From contig NZ_WTYV01000007.1 in assembly GCF_009827655.1 (NCBI RefSeq), positions 79,813 to 143,812 on the forward strand: a DNA stretch of 64,000 bases, written 5' to 3'. The notes under the pieces were generated by a model. The model saw only the letters and a list, made by a program, of their open reading frames with translations. It was not told where the DNA came from and ran no database searches. This DNA comes from Alteraurantiacibacter buctensis (GTDB lineage Bacteria > Pseudomonadota > Alphaproteobacteria > Sphingomonadales > Sphingomonadaceae). A program made the translations under genes and the position numbers. Positions 7,438 through 16,123 of this stretch are shown here, in pieces; positions within the stretch are counted from its first letter, which is position 1; each line of letters opens with the position of its first letter.

Positions 7438-9243
7438 ATGACCAGCTTTACGCCGCTGTCGCGCCGCGCCTTCATGGCCGGCAGCACCGGCCTTCTTGCC
7501 CTGGCCTCTTTCAGGCCGGCCTGGGCGCAATCGGCATCGCCAGGCAGCAAGGGTTCTGCCAGCCTTGCCGGACCGAATATCAACCTTACGATCGAACGGC
7601 GCGACTTCCAGATCGATGGGCGGTCCGGGTCCGCCGTCACCATCAACGGCAGCGTGCCGGGGCCTCTGCTTCGCCTGCGCGAAGGAGGTAACGCCCGCCT
7701 GACGGTGACCAATCTGTTGGACGAGGACACCTCGATCCACTGGCACGGGCTGATTCTGCCCTTCCAGATGGATGGGGTGCCGGGCCTCAGCTTCCCCGGC
7801 ATCGCGCCGGGCGCCAGCTTCACCTATGAGTTCCCCGTGCGCCAGTCGGGCACCTACTGGTATCACAGCCACAGCGGCCTGCAGGAGCCGGTCGGCCACT
7901 ACGCCCCGATGATCATCGATCCGGAAGGGCCGGACCCGATTGCCAGTGACCGCGAACATGTGATCGTGCTGTCGGACTGGACCTTTGCCAATATCGAACA
8001 CGTGGTGAACCGGCTGAAGCAGGGAGGCGGGTTTTACAACCATGCCAAGCCCTCTCTGACAGATCCGCTGCCGCTCGATACTGCCAGCCGCGCCATGTTC
8101 AACCGCATGCGGATGGACCCCACCGACATTGCCGATGTGGGCGCACCCGAGTTGATCTACCTCGTTAACGGCCACAGCCCGGCGGAAAACTGGACCGGCT
8201 TGTTTGCGCCGGGCGAGCGGGTCCGGCTGCGGGTGATCAACGCCGCCTCCATGACCATATTCAACTTCCGCATTCCGGGCCTGCCGCTGACGGTGGTGGC
8301 GGCTGACGGCCTGCCGGTTCGCCCGGTGGAGGTCGATGAGTTGCAGATCGGCAACGGCGAGACCTATGACCTGATCGTCACCCCTCGCGATCCGGCCTAT
8401 TCGATGGTTGCCGAGGGGATCGACAGGTCCGGCATGGCCGTGGCCACGCTGGCGACCGCCCCCGGCCTGCGCGCGCCGGTTCCGCCCCTTCGGCAGCGTC
8501 CGGTGCTGACCATGCGCGACATGGGAATGGACCACTCCTCTCACGGCGCACCGGCAGGACCGGCTGCGGCCAGCGATCCCCACGCAGGGATGGATCATGG
8601 ATCGCACGGTGGAGCGATGCCGATAGTGCCTGCCGCCGATCCCCACGCCGCGCATACGGGACATGGCGGCTCGCCCCCTCCCGCGCCGCCGCCGATGCAG
8701 GATCGCAGCACGGTTGATTTTCCCACCGGGCCGGGTGTGGACATGATCGCCAGCATGCCGGTGGACCGCACGGGCGACCCAGGCCTTGGCCTGGACGACC
8801 AGCCGCATCGGGTACTGACCTACCGGCAGCTGGCTGCGCTCGAACCCAACCGCGACCGGCGGGTGCCCCAGCGCGAGATCGTGATCCACCTGACCGGCAA
8901 CATGGAGCGCTACATGTGGTCGATGGACGGCGAGACGCTGTCTCCCGCCACCGAACCCTATCGCTTCACGCTGAACGAACGGGTGCGGCTACGGCTGGTC
9001 AACGATACGATGATGACCCATCCCATGCACCTGCACGGCCACTGGTTCGAAGTGGTCAACGGGCAGGACGGGCACCTGCCGCTGAAGCACACGGTGCGCG
9101 TGCTGCCCGGCAGCTACGTCGATCTCAACCTGACAGCCGACGCACCGGGGGACTGGGCGTTTCACTGCCACCTGCTGGTGCACATGCACATGGGCATGAT
9201 GCGTGTCGTCAAAATCCGCCCGCTGACGGGAGAGGGCCAATGA
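7438..9243 (+). CDS. copA: CopA-family periplasmic multicopper oxidase
   Basis: This 601-residue copper-resistance oxidase likely converts Cu+ to Cu2+ in the periplasm. A Tat signal (SRRAFM, Arg9-Arg10) directs folded export. Copper ligands appear in four blocks: HWHG at 101-104, WYHSHSG near 141, HPMHLHGHWF from 528, and HCHLLVHMHMGM near 576. Between them is a Met/His-rich insert (MGMDHSSHG, AGMDHGSHGG) typical of the CopA/PcoA group. A 14-nt-distant GGGG-rich ribosome site precedes the ATG. Its stop overlaps the copB start. It is a different protein from the ATPase, which shares the name. Confidence 0.95.
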   Translation: MTSFTPLSRRAFMAGSTGLLALASFRPAWAQSASPGSKGSASLAGPNINLTIERRDFQIDGRSGSAVTINGSVPGPLLRLREGGNARLTVTNLLDEDTSIHWHGLILPFQMDGVPGLSFPGIAPGASFTYEFPVRQSGTYWYHSHSGLQEPVGHYAPMIIDPEGPDPIASDREHVIVLSDWTFANIEHVVNRLKQGGGFYNHAKPSLTDPLPLDTASRAMFNRMRMDPTDIADVGAPELIYLVNGHSPAENWTGLFAPGERVRLRVINAASMTIFNFRIPGLPLTVVAADGLPVRPVEVDELQIGNGETYDLIVTPRDPAYSMVAEGIDRSGMAVATLATAPGLRAPVPPLRQRPVLTMRDMGMDHSSHGAPAGPAAASDPHAGMDHGSHGGAMPIVPAADPHAAHTGHGGSPPPAPPPMQDRSTVDFPTGPGVDMIASMPVDRTGDPGLGLDDQPHRVLTYRQLAALEPNRDRRVPQREIVIHLTGNMERYMWSMDGETLSPATEPYRFTLNERVRLRLVNDTMMTHPMHLHGHWFEVVNGQDGHLPLKHTVRVLPGSYVDLNLTADAPGDWAFHCHLLVHMHMGMMRVVKIRPLTGEGQ

Positions 9244-10130
9244 GAGGCTTGTCGATCATCCTTGCGCTAGGCGCGCTGGCCGCTGTGCCGGCCCCGGTAT
9301 TGGCCCAGCACGAAGGCCACGCGATGCCAGCCCCGGTTCCGCCACCTGCTGATCCGCACGCGGGTCACACGGCACCGGTGGTAGCCACGGCATCCCCTGG
9401 CCCGGTCGATCAGCAAGCCTGGCCGGAGAATGCTGCCGATGCCGTGTGGGGCGAAAGCGTCATGGCTGCTGCCCGTGGGCACTTCTACGGGGATCACACC
9501 ATGGTTTCCCAGAAGATTGCGGTGGAGCAGCTGGAGGTGCTGTCGGGCGACGGCCCGCTGCTCTGGCAGGCCGACGCAGAAGCCTGGCGCGGCACCGATA
9601 TCGACAAGGTCTGGCTCAAGTTCGAAGGCGAGGGCAATACCGACGAGGGGCCGGACGACACCGAACTCCAGGCGCTATGGAGCCACGCAATCGACCCATG
9701 GTTCGACCTGCAGACGGGTGTACGGCAGGATTTTCGTCCTGGCCGTGACCGCACCCATCTGGCTGTCGGCTTGCGTGGCCTTGCGCCCTACTGGATCGAG
9801 GTGGACAGCGCGGTGTTCCTGTCCACCCGTGGCGAGGTCACGGCCCGCATCCAGGCCGAGCACTTGGTCCGGATCACCCAGCGCCTGATGCTGAGGCCCA
9901 AGGTCGAACTGGAAGCCTCGGCGCAGTCCATGCCGGACCTCGCAACGGGCAGCGGCCTCACGTTCCTGACCGCCGGTGCCCGCGCAGGTTACCGCATGAC
10001 GCCGACGGTCGAACCCTACGTTGGAGTGGAATGGCAACAGGCTCTGGGTGAGACACGTCGCCTGCATCGCGCTGCGGCAGAGAATGCCGGCTCAGTGCGC
10101 GCTGTCGCCGGCCTCAGGTTCGTCTTTTAG
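9240..10130 (+). CDS. copB: CopB outer-membrane copper resistance protein
   Basis: This 296-residue protein begins with a signal peptide (LSIILALGALAAVPAPVLA), then a short His/Met/Pro-rich stretch (HEGHAMPAP, DPHAGH). The C-terminal two thirds are beta-barrel-like (GDHTMVSQKIAVEQLEVL, LRPKVELEASAQSM) and end in GLRFVF, a terminal aromatic residue typical of outer-membrane proteins. The ATG overlaps the oxidase stop (ATGA). A longer open frame back to 8916 is a shadow of the oxidase. CopB proteins sequester or pass copper at the outer membrane. Confidence 0.92.
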   Translation: MRGLSIILALGALAAVPAPVLAQHEGHAMPAPVPPPADPHAGHTAPVVATASPGPVDQQAWPENAADAVWGESVMAAARGHFYGDHTMVSQKIAVEQLEVLSGDGPLLWQADAEAWRGTDIDKVWLKFEGEGNTDEGPDDTELQALWSHAIDPWFDLQTGVRQDFRPGRDRTHLAVGLRGLAPYWIEVDSAVFLSTRGEVTARIQAEHLVRITQRLMLRPKVELEASAQSMPDLATGSGLTFLTAGARAGYRMTPTVEPYVGVEWQQALGETRRLHRAAAENAGSVRAVAGLRFVF

Positions 10131-10203
10131 TGCAGCTCCCCCATTCACGGCCAATAAACACGCCGAAGTGCATCTAGTGAACACGAGAACAAGGATCATT
10201 GAT

Positions 10204-10560
10204 ATGCGTAAACTTCCCCTGCTCGCGGCCGTGGCCCTGACCATTGGCGCCGCCGTCCCGGCACTGGCCCACACGCATCTTGTGCGGTCGGCGCCCGCCG
10301 CCAACCAGACGCTCGCCGCTCCTGCCAGGCTGACGCTCACCTTCAATGAGCGGGTGGCCCCGGCATTCTCCAGCGCAGAGGTCACCATGCCGGCGCATGA
10401 CATGACCGTGCCTTCGACCATGCGCCTCAGCCAGGATGGCAAGACCATGACCATCACCCCGCGCAGCGCGCTGGTTCGCGGCAGCTATGTGATTCACTGG
10501 ACGGCTGCCGGGTCAGACGGGCATCGTATGGAAGGAAACGTCCCCTTCACCGTCCGGTAA
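10204..10560 (+). CDS. copC: CopC periplasmic copper-binding protein
   Basis: This is a 118-residue CopC/PcoC beta-sandwich protein. After a signal peptide (MRKLPLLAAVALTIGAAVPA) cleavage at ALA would expose an N-terminal histidine (HTHLVRSAP), the usual Cu(II) ligand. The family signatures LTFNERVAPAFS and GSDGHRMEGNVPFTVR are present. The length is normal. It precedes copD by 3 nt, the common pairing in which CopC hands copper to CopD. Confidence 0.93.
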   Translation: MRKLPLLAAVALTIGAAVPALAHTHLVRSAPAANQTLAAPARLTLTFNERVAPAFSSAEVTMPAHDMTVPSTMRLSQDGKTMTITPRSALVRGSYVIHWTAAGSDGHRMEGNVPFTVR

Positions 10561-10563
10561 GCC

Positions 10564-11454
10564 ATGGAGCCGGCATTCATCCTCGCCCGCTTCGTGCAAT
10601 ATGCGGCAGCTTCGATCCTGTTCGGGTCAACGTTGCTGCTGTTGTGGGCGGGGCTGGACATTCGGGGCACCAGAGTGCTGCTTGCGGCTGCTGGTGTGGC
10701 CATGGCGATAGCTTCGGCGGTTGCACTGGTGGTGCAGACCGCCATGCTGGCGGGGTCGCTCACCGAAGCCTTGCGCCTGGAAACTCTTACGCTCGTGATG
10801 CAGAGCATGGCATTCGGCCCGGCTGTGGCCGTTCGCATAGTCACCGGCGTGGTTGCTTCGCTGATAGTCCTTGTGCTGCCCCGCAGCCGTCAGGCCCTTC
10901 TCGCCGTCCTGGTTAGCGGCGCTGTCGCCTGCATTTCCTTTGCCTGGAGCGGCCATGCAGCGGCAACAGAAGGCTCGCTGCGCGCAGTGCACCTTGCCAG
11001 CGATGGTGCCCACGCGCTGGCGGCGGCAGGATGGGTAGGTTCTCTCTTCGTCTTCGCACTGATGATCTGGACTTGCAGGTCATCGGACATGCAGATCCTC
11101 ATTCATGCGCTTTCTGGGTTTTTTAGACTGGGTGTCGCGCTAGTCACTGTCCTCCTGCTAACCGGCACAGCAAATACAGTTTTTATCCTCGGCGGCGATG
11201 TAACCGTCCTGACTCAGACGACTTACGGGATGCTATTAATTGCAAAGGTTGCCGGTTTTGGGGTGATGTTCGCGCTGGCTGCCAACCATCGCAGATGGCT
11301 ACTTCCAACTATGCGCAAGATGACTGGACGAACCCAGTTCAGCGGAGACGGGATGGGAGGCCGCCTTCAGATGTCGCTTAGCGCTGAAAGTTTTGTGGGG
11401 CTCGCGATACTCATGATCGTTAGCTTGATCGGGATGCTCGATCCGTTTGCGTAG
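10564..11454 (+). CDS. copD: CopD inner-membrane copper resistance protein
   Basis: This 296-residue integral membrane protein has about eight hydrophobic helices (for example ILFGSTLLLLWAGLDI, GWVGSLFVFALMIW, VALVTVLLLTGTANTVF). The CopD-domain features HLASDGAHALAAAGWVGSLF and the conserved basic-aromatic stretch before the last helix are visible. With CopC it is thought to move copper across the inner membrane. It is the last gene of the copper cluster; repeat copy 2 lies about 50 bp downstream. GC and codon use drop slightly near the 3' end. Confidence 0.9.
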   Translation: MEPAFILARFVQYAAASILFGSTLLLLWAGLDIRGTRVLLAAAGVAMAIASAVALVVQTAMLAGSLTEALRLETLTLVMQSMAFGPAVAVRIVTGVVASLIVLVLPRSRQALLAVLVSGAVACISFAWSGHAAATEGSLRAVHLASDGAHALAAAGWVGSLFVFALMIWTCRSSDMQILIHALSGFFRLGVALVTVLLLTGTANTVFILGGDVTVLTQTTYGMLLIAKVAGFGVMFALAANHRRWLLPTMRKMTGRTQFSGDGMGGRLQMSLSAESFVGLAILMIVSLIGMLDPFA

Positions 11455-11501
11455 GTCCGCTTTCCACCCCTTTGCTGCCGTTCAAGCAAGGCTTGCTCAT
11501 C

Positions 11502-11579
11502 GTCCGCTTTCAGGTGATCGGAAAAAGGGCCCGAATGACAGAGATGAGGGCGCCTTCCAGACGGGCAGCTCTTGGGCCG
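11502..11579. repeat. Intergenic repeat, copy 2
   Basis: This stretch begins GTCCGCTTTCAGG, includes CGAATGACAGAGATGAGG and ends with the same 31 bases as 3414-3444. With copy 1 it brackets the copper cluster in direct orientation. No target-site duplication or terminal inverted repeat is obvious. Confidence 0.75.
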
Positions 11580-11643
11580 GGAGGAGACCGTCTGCTTGCG
11601 GTGGGGTTCGTTTATAAGCAGACCCTTTCCTGTACAGGCCCTT

Positions 11644-12168
11644 TCAGGTTTCACGAAACCGATGTCGGACCTGGCCGAGAACCGAGCGAAGTCGGCTCCC
11701 ATCCTTCTCCAGCAAGTTCAGAATTGCGGCGGCTTCAGCCTCCTGCGTTACGAAAAGGTCTCTTGACGCTCTGCCTGTCCGAAGCGCGAGCACGCGAGCG
11801 ACGAGGTGCCATTGGCCTTTATGATCAAGCGTTACTGTGAACACTCCATGCGAGATTTGGGTCCGCAAAGCATCATGTTCCCGGAACTTGGTCAGGGCCT
11901 CCACGGCGATTTTTCCCTCATCGGCAAAGACGCCACCGGCGCCAACGGCTTTCGAAAGTGCGTCGTAGCGCTGGCCGACCAAATGCGGCAATTTTAGCGC
12001 GTTGCCGCGCCCATCGACCCCCACCAATACAAGCAGGGTTTCAGTGACGGCGGCCTCGCTCCGAGCGAACACGTCGAGGCAGCGACCTCGCCACGCAGAG
12101 GCAGCTGCACGAGCTGCCTCAAATGGCTCTCGTGGCAGGGTCAGTTCGATCGAGGAAATCGCGTTCAT
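11644..12168 (-). CDS. Conserved hypothetical protein
   Basis: The 174-residue product (MNAISSIELTLPREPFEAAR...) has well-balanced composition and regular secondary structure: an N-terminal helix, strands such as EAAVTETLLVLVGVDGRG, and a basic C-terminus. It has no signal peptide or membrane segment. I recognise no family. It stands alone between the copper cluster and the hydrolase operon and overlaps no other credible gene. Confidence 0.65.
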   Translation of the reverse strand: MNAISSIELTLPREPFEAARAAASAWRGRCLDVFARSEAAVTETLLVLVGVDGRGNALKLPHLVGQRYDALSKAVGAGGVFADEGKIAVEALTKFREHDALRTQISHGVFTVTLDHKGQWHLVARVLALRTGRASRDLFVTQEAEAAAILNLLEKDGSRLRSVLGQVRHRFRET

Positions 12169-12364
12169 CAGAATGTGTTATCCGCACCGAAGTTTATTTC
12201 GTGTAACCAGCCTAAATCATTGCTGCATGACGGCTAGTGGGCCGTTAACGGACTGACAGTTTTCAGCACCCAAGTTTCTCAAAGCGGACAGTGGGGTAAT
12301 GTTGCTAATGTCACCGCTAGCACTGTGTCCACTCCAACGGGTGATTTCCAACTGTGAATGAAAT

Positions 12365-12395
12365 CTTTGGGCGGCTGCCGTGCAACCGCCCAAAG
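12365..12395 (-). terminator. Hairpin after the hydrolase operon
   Basis: CTTTGGGCGG (12365-12374) and CCGCCCAAAG (12386-12395) form a perfect 10-bp inverted repeat with an 11-nt loop, about 50 nt past the minus-strand operon's last stop codon. Only a weak T-rich stretch (ATTTCATT) follows. It probably marks the operon's 3' end. Confidence 0.6.
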
Positions 12396-12446
12396 GGTGC
12401 CTTCCGCATTGTGATAAACAGTCACAGCTTCTCGGCACTTTGGAAG

Positions 12447-14354
12447 CTAGAACCCACGGCTCTCATAACGCCATCGGTTATCGATGCAAAGCCCACAGCC
12501 CTCTCCCACGAAAGCCCTCTGCCCGTCCAAATCTCCCTTCAGTTGCCAGTCGAGCCATTGCCAAGCGATCCGAGCCGCCGGTCCGCCGTTAGGCTGATAG
12601 AAGCTGCCGCCGTGGCCGATGTCACCAAGGTTGGCGACGGCGGCGGGGACAGACGATATGCGGGCGAAGTCGTCCATGCCTTGCGGATAGGCAATATCGC
12701 TCGGTCCACCGAGAACATAGATTACGGGGCCGTGGAGGCGCTCCAGCGTTGCCTTGCCTATGTCCATCGATCCCATTCCCGAGCCATCTGGGAAAATGCC
12801 GCTATTGTGGATCACGGCCGTCGCTACGCGAGGATCGCTCGCTGCGACTTGGAGCGCTTGAAGACCACCGCAACTCCAGCCTGATACGGCCACCGCGCGA
12901 GGATTGATCTTGCCAAAGAGAGGGCTGTCGGGGCGAGAATTCTCATTGAGCGCCCAATCAATCGCCTCGACCAACTGTGCAGACGTGGTGGCTGCCGGTG
13001 GAAAGCCGCCAGCTCCTTGGCCCGCCTGTGGGACTTGCCTCTGCCTCTCGGGTGCTCCAGGTCCCGATTGAATCGTCCCGTTCGCGATAACGAGGTATCC
13101 GTGCGAGGCAATTTCCAGCAGGTGCAGACGCGCATTGGCGCCATCGTCCATGCATCCTCCGTTACCGAAGGCTACAACACCTAGCGAACCTTCAGGAACA
13201 GACGTCAAATCGCGCGGCTGGTAAACGACATGATTGGGTAGCGAAGACATTTCCGCCTTGGTCGCGGGAAATGAGCCGGTGCCCGGATCATCCGCCATCG
13301 CGTTGTAACGAGCCATCTCCGCTTCCATCTGGGCGCGGATCTCTGGCGGAATACCGGGTCGGGGTGCAGGGGCACTACGCTCGTCCGCCAACGAATTTAG
13401 CGCAGAAGGGACGATCTGATGTAACCGCAGCCAGCTTATGAAGCTGTCGAACCACTGAGTGGTGGTCGTCTCTGGCGCACCTAGCCCGAAGCCGTGCCCC
13501 CCGCGCTCGTAGAGATGAGCCTCAACCGGCTTCCCCGCCGCGAGCCAACTTTCATAAAGGCCGGCGCCCTGATGCCCGAACAACGGATCATCTGAAGCCA
13601 GGGCGACAAACATCGGTGGGGCATCGGCAGGCACGTCTACCGAAGTCATCGGGCCATAGATCGGGCCGATAAAGTCGGGCAGTTCGACCCCATCCGAATG
13701 TAGCGCCACCGACAGTGTGGTCATCGCGCCAGCGGAGAACCCGATCATGCCGACGCGCTGTGGATCGATGCCCCATTCGGCTGCTCGACTACGAACCAAG
13801 CGGATTGCAGCTTGCCCATCGGCAACTGCATAAGCGGGTGCCGGGGCAGGTGAAGCACCGGGCCGCATTGCGCCAATCCGTTCACCCATGACCCTTTCCA
13901 ACCCGGCGATATCTCGCGGCGTGGGTTCGAGCCGGTATTTCAATACGAAGGCAGCGATGCCGTTCTCCGCGAGGCGCCTGGCGACGGCCCATCCCTCGGT
14001 TTCCATCGCCAAGGCGTAAAAGGCACCGCCTGGCGCCACAATTACCGCAGCACCAGTGGAATGGCCTGGCTCAGGCAGAAACGGAGTAATTGTGGCCGTC
14101 GTGACGTTACGCACTAGCGGAGCATTCATGACCGATGCCCACTGCTCGGGCCCACCGACGGGCGGACCGGGCACTCGCTGGTCGCTATCCAGCAGAATTT
14201 CTCCAGTCACTGTTGGAGGGGCGATTTCCACCAGAGGGGGAAATCCGGCGGCCATTTGCGGCGGAGTTCCGGCCTGGGAAGCTGCTTGGGACAAGGGGCA
14301 CAACGCGAGCGCGAGCGCACCAATCACCCCCATTGGCTTGTTCCAATTACGCAT
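12447..14354 (-). CDS. Secreted double-domain alpha/beta hydrolase (tandem fusion)
   Basis: This 635-residue protein joins two alpha/beta hydrolases. Domain 1 (about 40-315) resembles BD-FAE/xylan-esterase-type enzymes: APGG oxyanion turn at 107-110, nucleophile Ser207 in GFSAGAM, Asp near 255 (ASDDPLFG) and His287 (GGHGFG). Domain 2 (about 365-630) has its own nucleophile elbow with Ser494 (GWSCGGL) and a later GHGGSFYQP. A signal peptide ends near residue 28. I choose the ATG at 14354 because GGAG lies 8 nt before it; 14375 would add seven residues. Domain 1 is clearly related to the protein at 16124-17065. The substrate is unknown, probably an ester brought in by the linked TonB receptor. 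Confidence 0.85.
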   Translation of the reverse strand: MRNWNKPMGVIGALALALCPLSQAASQAGTPPQMAAGFPPLVEIAPPTVTGEILLDSDQRVPGPPVGGPEQWASVMNAPLVRNVTTATITPFLPEPGHSTGAAVIVAPGGAFYALAMETEGWAVARRLAENGIAAFVLKYRLEPTPRDIAGLERVMGERIGAMRPGASPAPAPAYAVADGQAAIRLVRSRAAEWGIDPQRVGMIGFSAGAMTTLSVALHSDGVELPDFIGPIYGPMTSVDVPADAPPMFVALASDDPLFGHQGAGLYESWLAAGKPVEAHLYERGGHGFGLGAPETTTTQWFDSFISWLRLHQIVPSALNSLADERSAPAPRPGIPPEIRAQMEAEMARYNAMADDPGTGSFPATKAEMSSLPNHVVYQPRDLTSVPEGSLGVVAFGNGGCMDDGANARLHLLEIASHGYLVIANGTIQSGPGAPERQRQVPQAGQGAGGFPPAATTSAQLVEAIDWALNENSRPDSPLFGKINPRAVAVSGWSCGGLQALQVAASDPRVATAVIHNSGIFPDGSGMGSMDIGKATLERLHGPVIYVLGGPSDIAYPQGMDDFARISSVPAAVANLGDIGHGGSFYQPNGGPAARIAWQWLDWQLKGDLDGQRAFVGEGCGLCIDNRWRYESRGF

Positions 14355-14417
14355 GACATCAACTCCGAGGATCATTGCACGCTTTCAAAATTGAGACCTA
14401 AGAAAGCGCCAAAAGGA

Positions 14418-16088
14418 TTAGCGCGGGCGCGGCTGGCTGAGCAGTCCGACCAGAGCTTCATCGTGCGAGACACCCACATGTGACTGATCTTCAAAAATCA
14501 TTGTCGCATGATTTTGCGCTGTGAACCGCGGCCATTGCGGGAGACCTGGATTGTTGGGATTGCCGCTTCGGGCAAAGTTGATCCACGCCTGGCTCATGGC
14601 CTGCGTCAGACGATCGACCACCGGCCCGCCGCCCGACGATTGCACCCCCAGCGGGGCATTGTTGAACACGAACGCGACATCGGAGGTGTGGCCCGCGGCC
14701 CAGCCGTAGTCGAGCACGGCGCTGCGATAGGCAAACAGGTAGTTGTAGACTGGCGCCGCCTGCATGGCCTTGGCCTCAGCCATACCCAAGGCGCCCGAAC
14801 GTCCGCCGCTGTCGATCTCGACGACTCGACTCAATGGTGCCTGCGGATAGGCGGCGCGGAAGGCATCGGCGATGCGCGGGGCAGCATCGCCATATGCGCG
14901 GCCGAGGAATTGCAGCACCTGCTCGTCCGACCAGCCTTCGTGACCGGCGATGGCCGGATTGATGTGCTGGAACTCGGACAGGGTGCTGCCCACCAACAGC
15001 GGAACATTTGCGGAAACGGCGGGTGCGCCTCCGGCCCATGGCGGCGCTGGCAGGAAGGCTCCGTCCATCACCGGCCCCCAGTTCACGCGGGGGAAGCCCA
15101 GCGGTCCGCCTGCGGCCTCGCCAGTGATCTCCTGACTGGCCTGCCGCAACGCGGCTGCTCCGGCAGCTTCCAGCCGGTCATAAGGCAGCGCGCGCAGACC
15201 GGCGATGTCGCCATCCGCCAGGCCAGCCAGACTGAACACCAGTTGCGCCACGCGCCGTGATAGCGCCTGCCCGGTAGTCCGTCCGTCCGGCGGCCCCATG
15301 GCCCCGCTCATCACGATAGCCTTGTCGAACAGCCCTTGCGCCGAAGGGGCGCCCATCAGCGTGCTGACTTTTCCGCCACCGCCAGACTGGCCGAAGATGG
15401 TCACATTGTCGGGATCACCACCAAAGGCGCGAATGTTGTCACGCACCCACTGCAACGAGGCAACCAGATCCACCAGGCCGACATTGCCCGACGCGGCAAA
15501 CTCGGACCCATAGGCGGAAAGATCGAGGTGTCCGAGGATGTTCAAACGGTGGTTGACCGAAACCACCACGACATCACCCATCTGGCTAAGGCGCATTCCG
15601 TCATAGACCGGCAATTCGATCGACGAGCCGCTGAAGAAGCCGCCACCGTGGAACCACACCATGACAGGCCGCGCCGCGCCATCGGTGGCCGGGGTCCAGA
15701 CATTGAGGTTGAGGCAGTTTTCGCTCTGCGGCCAGTATTGGGTGTTGGACAGGAACGCCTGCGGCTCGCGCGCGACCGGGTCGATCGGCTGCGGGCAAAC
15801 GTTGCCATAGGTCATGGCCGGACGAACGCCGTCCCAGTGGGCCATCGGCTGCGGCGCCGCGAAGCGCTCGGCCTGGGCGTAGGGAATGCCATGGAAGGTA
15901 AAGATCCCGTCGCGCACATAGCCCTGCACATCGCCACTGGTCGTGGGGACGACAGCGATCCCGCGGCCGGCCGTCAGCGTGACGCTGTGGTCTCGCGTTT
16001 CTTGTGCCGGCACGGTCGTGCAGGCACCTTGCAGCAAGGCTGCGGCGAGGAACAGGCTGCCGGTCGCCAGGGTCTTCAGGGTCATCAT
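14418..16088 (-). CDS. Type-B carboxylesterase (secreted)
   Basis: This is a 556-residue carboxylesterase/lipase of the cholinesterase-like family. Signatures are FHGIPYAQ, SENCLNLNVWTP, the oxyanion-hole HGGG (147-150) and the nucleophile Ser235 in FGQSGGGGK. The N-terminus is a signal peptide ending in LLQGAC, a weak lipobox, so lipid anchoring is possible. Two ATGs start it; either works. It is the third gene of the TonB-receptor operon, 35 nt after the smaller esterase. It probably hydrolyses carboxylic esters in the periplasm. Confidence 0.9.
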   Translation of the reverse strand: MMTLKTLATGSLFLAAALLQGACTTVPAQETRDHSVTLTAGRGIAVVPTTSGDVQGYVRDGIFTFHGIPYAQAERFAAPQPMAHWDGVRPAMTYGNVCPQPIDPVAREPQAFLSNTQYWPQSENCLNLNVWTPATDGAARPVMVWFHGGGFFSGSSIELPVYDGMRLSQMGDVVVVSVNHRLNILGHLDLSAYGSEFAASGNVGLVDLVASLQWVRDNIRAFGGDPDNVTIFGQSGGGGKVSTLMGAPSAQGLFDKAIVMSGAMGPPDGRTTGQALSRRVAQLVFSLAGLADGDIAGLRALPYDRLEAAGAAALRQASQEITGEAAGGPLGFPRVNWGPVMDGAFLPAPPWAGGAPAVSANVPLLVGSTLSEFQHINPAIAGHEGWSDEQVLQFLGRAYGDAAPRIADAFRAAYPQAPLSRVVEIDSGGRSGALGMAEAKAMQAAPVYNYLFAYRSAVLDYGWAAGHTSDVAFVFNNAPLGVQSSGGGPVVDRLTQAMSQAWINFARSGNPNNPGLPQWPRFTAQNHATMIFEDQSHVGVSHDEALVGLLSQPRPR

Positions 16089-16123
16089 GTTCTCCGGTAA
16101 TTTCTTGTCTTAGATCGCACGGA

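Noticed and set aside
7204..8889. A 561-codon minus-strand open frame over the multicopper oxidase
   Set aside because: The plus-strand oxidase has all four copper motifs; the reverse frame is compositional noise.
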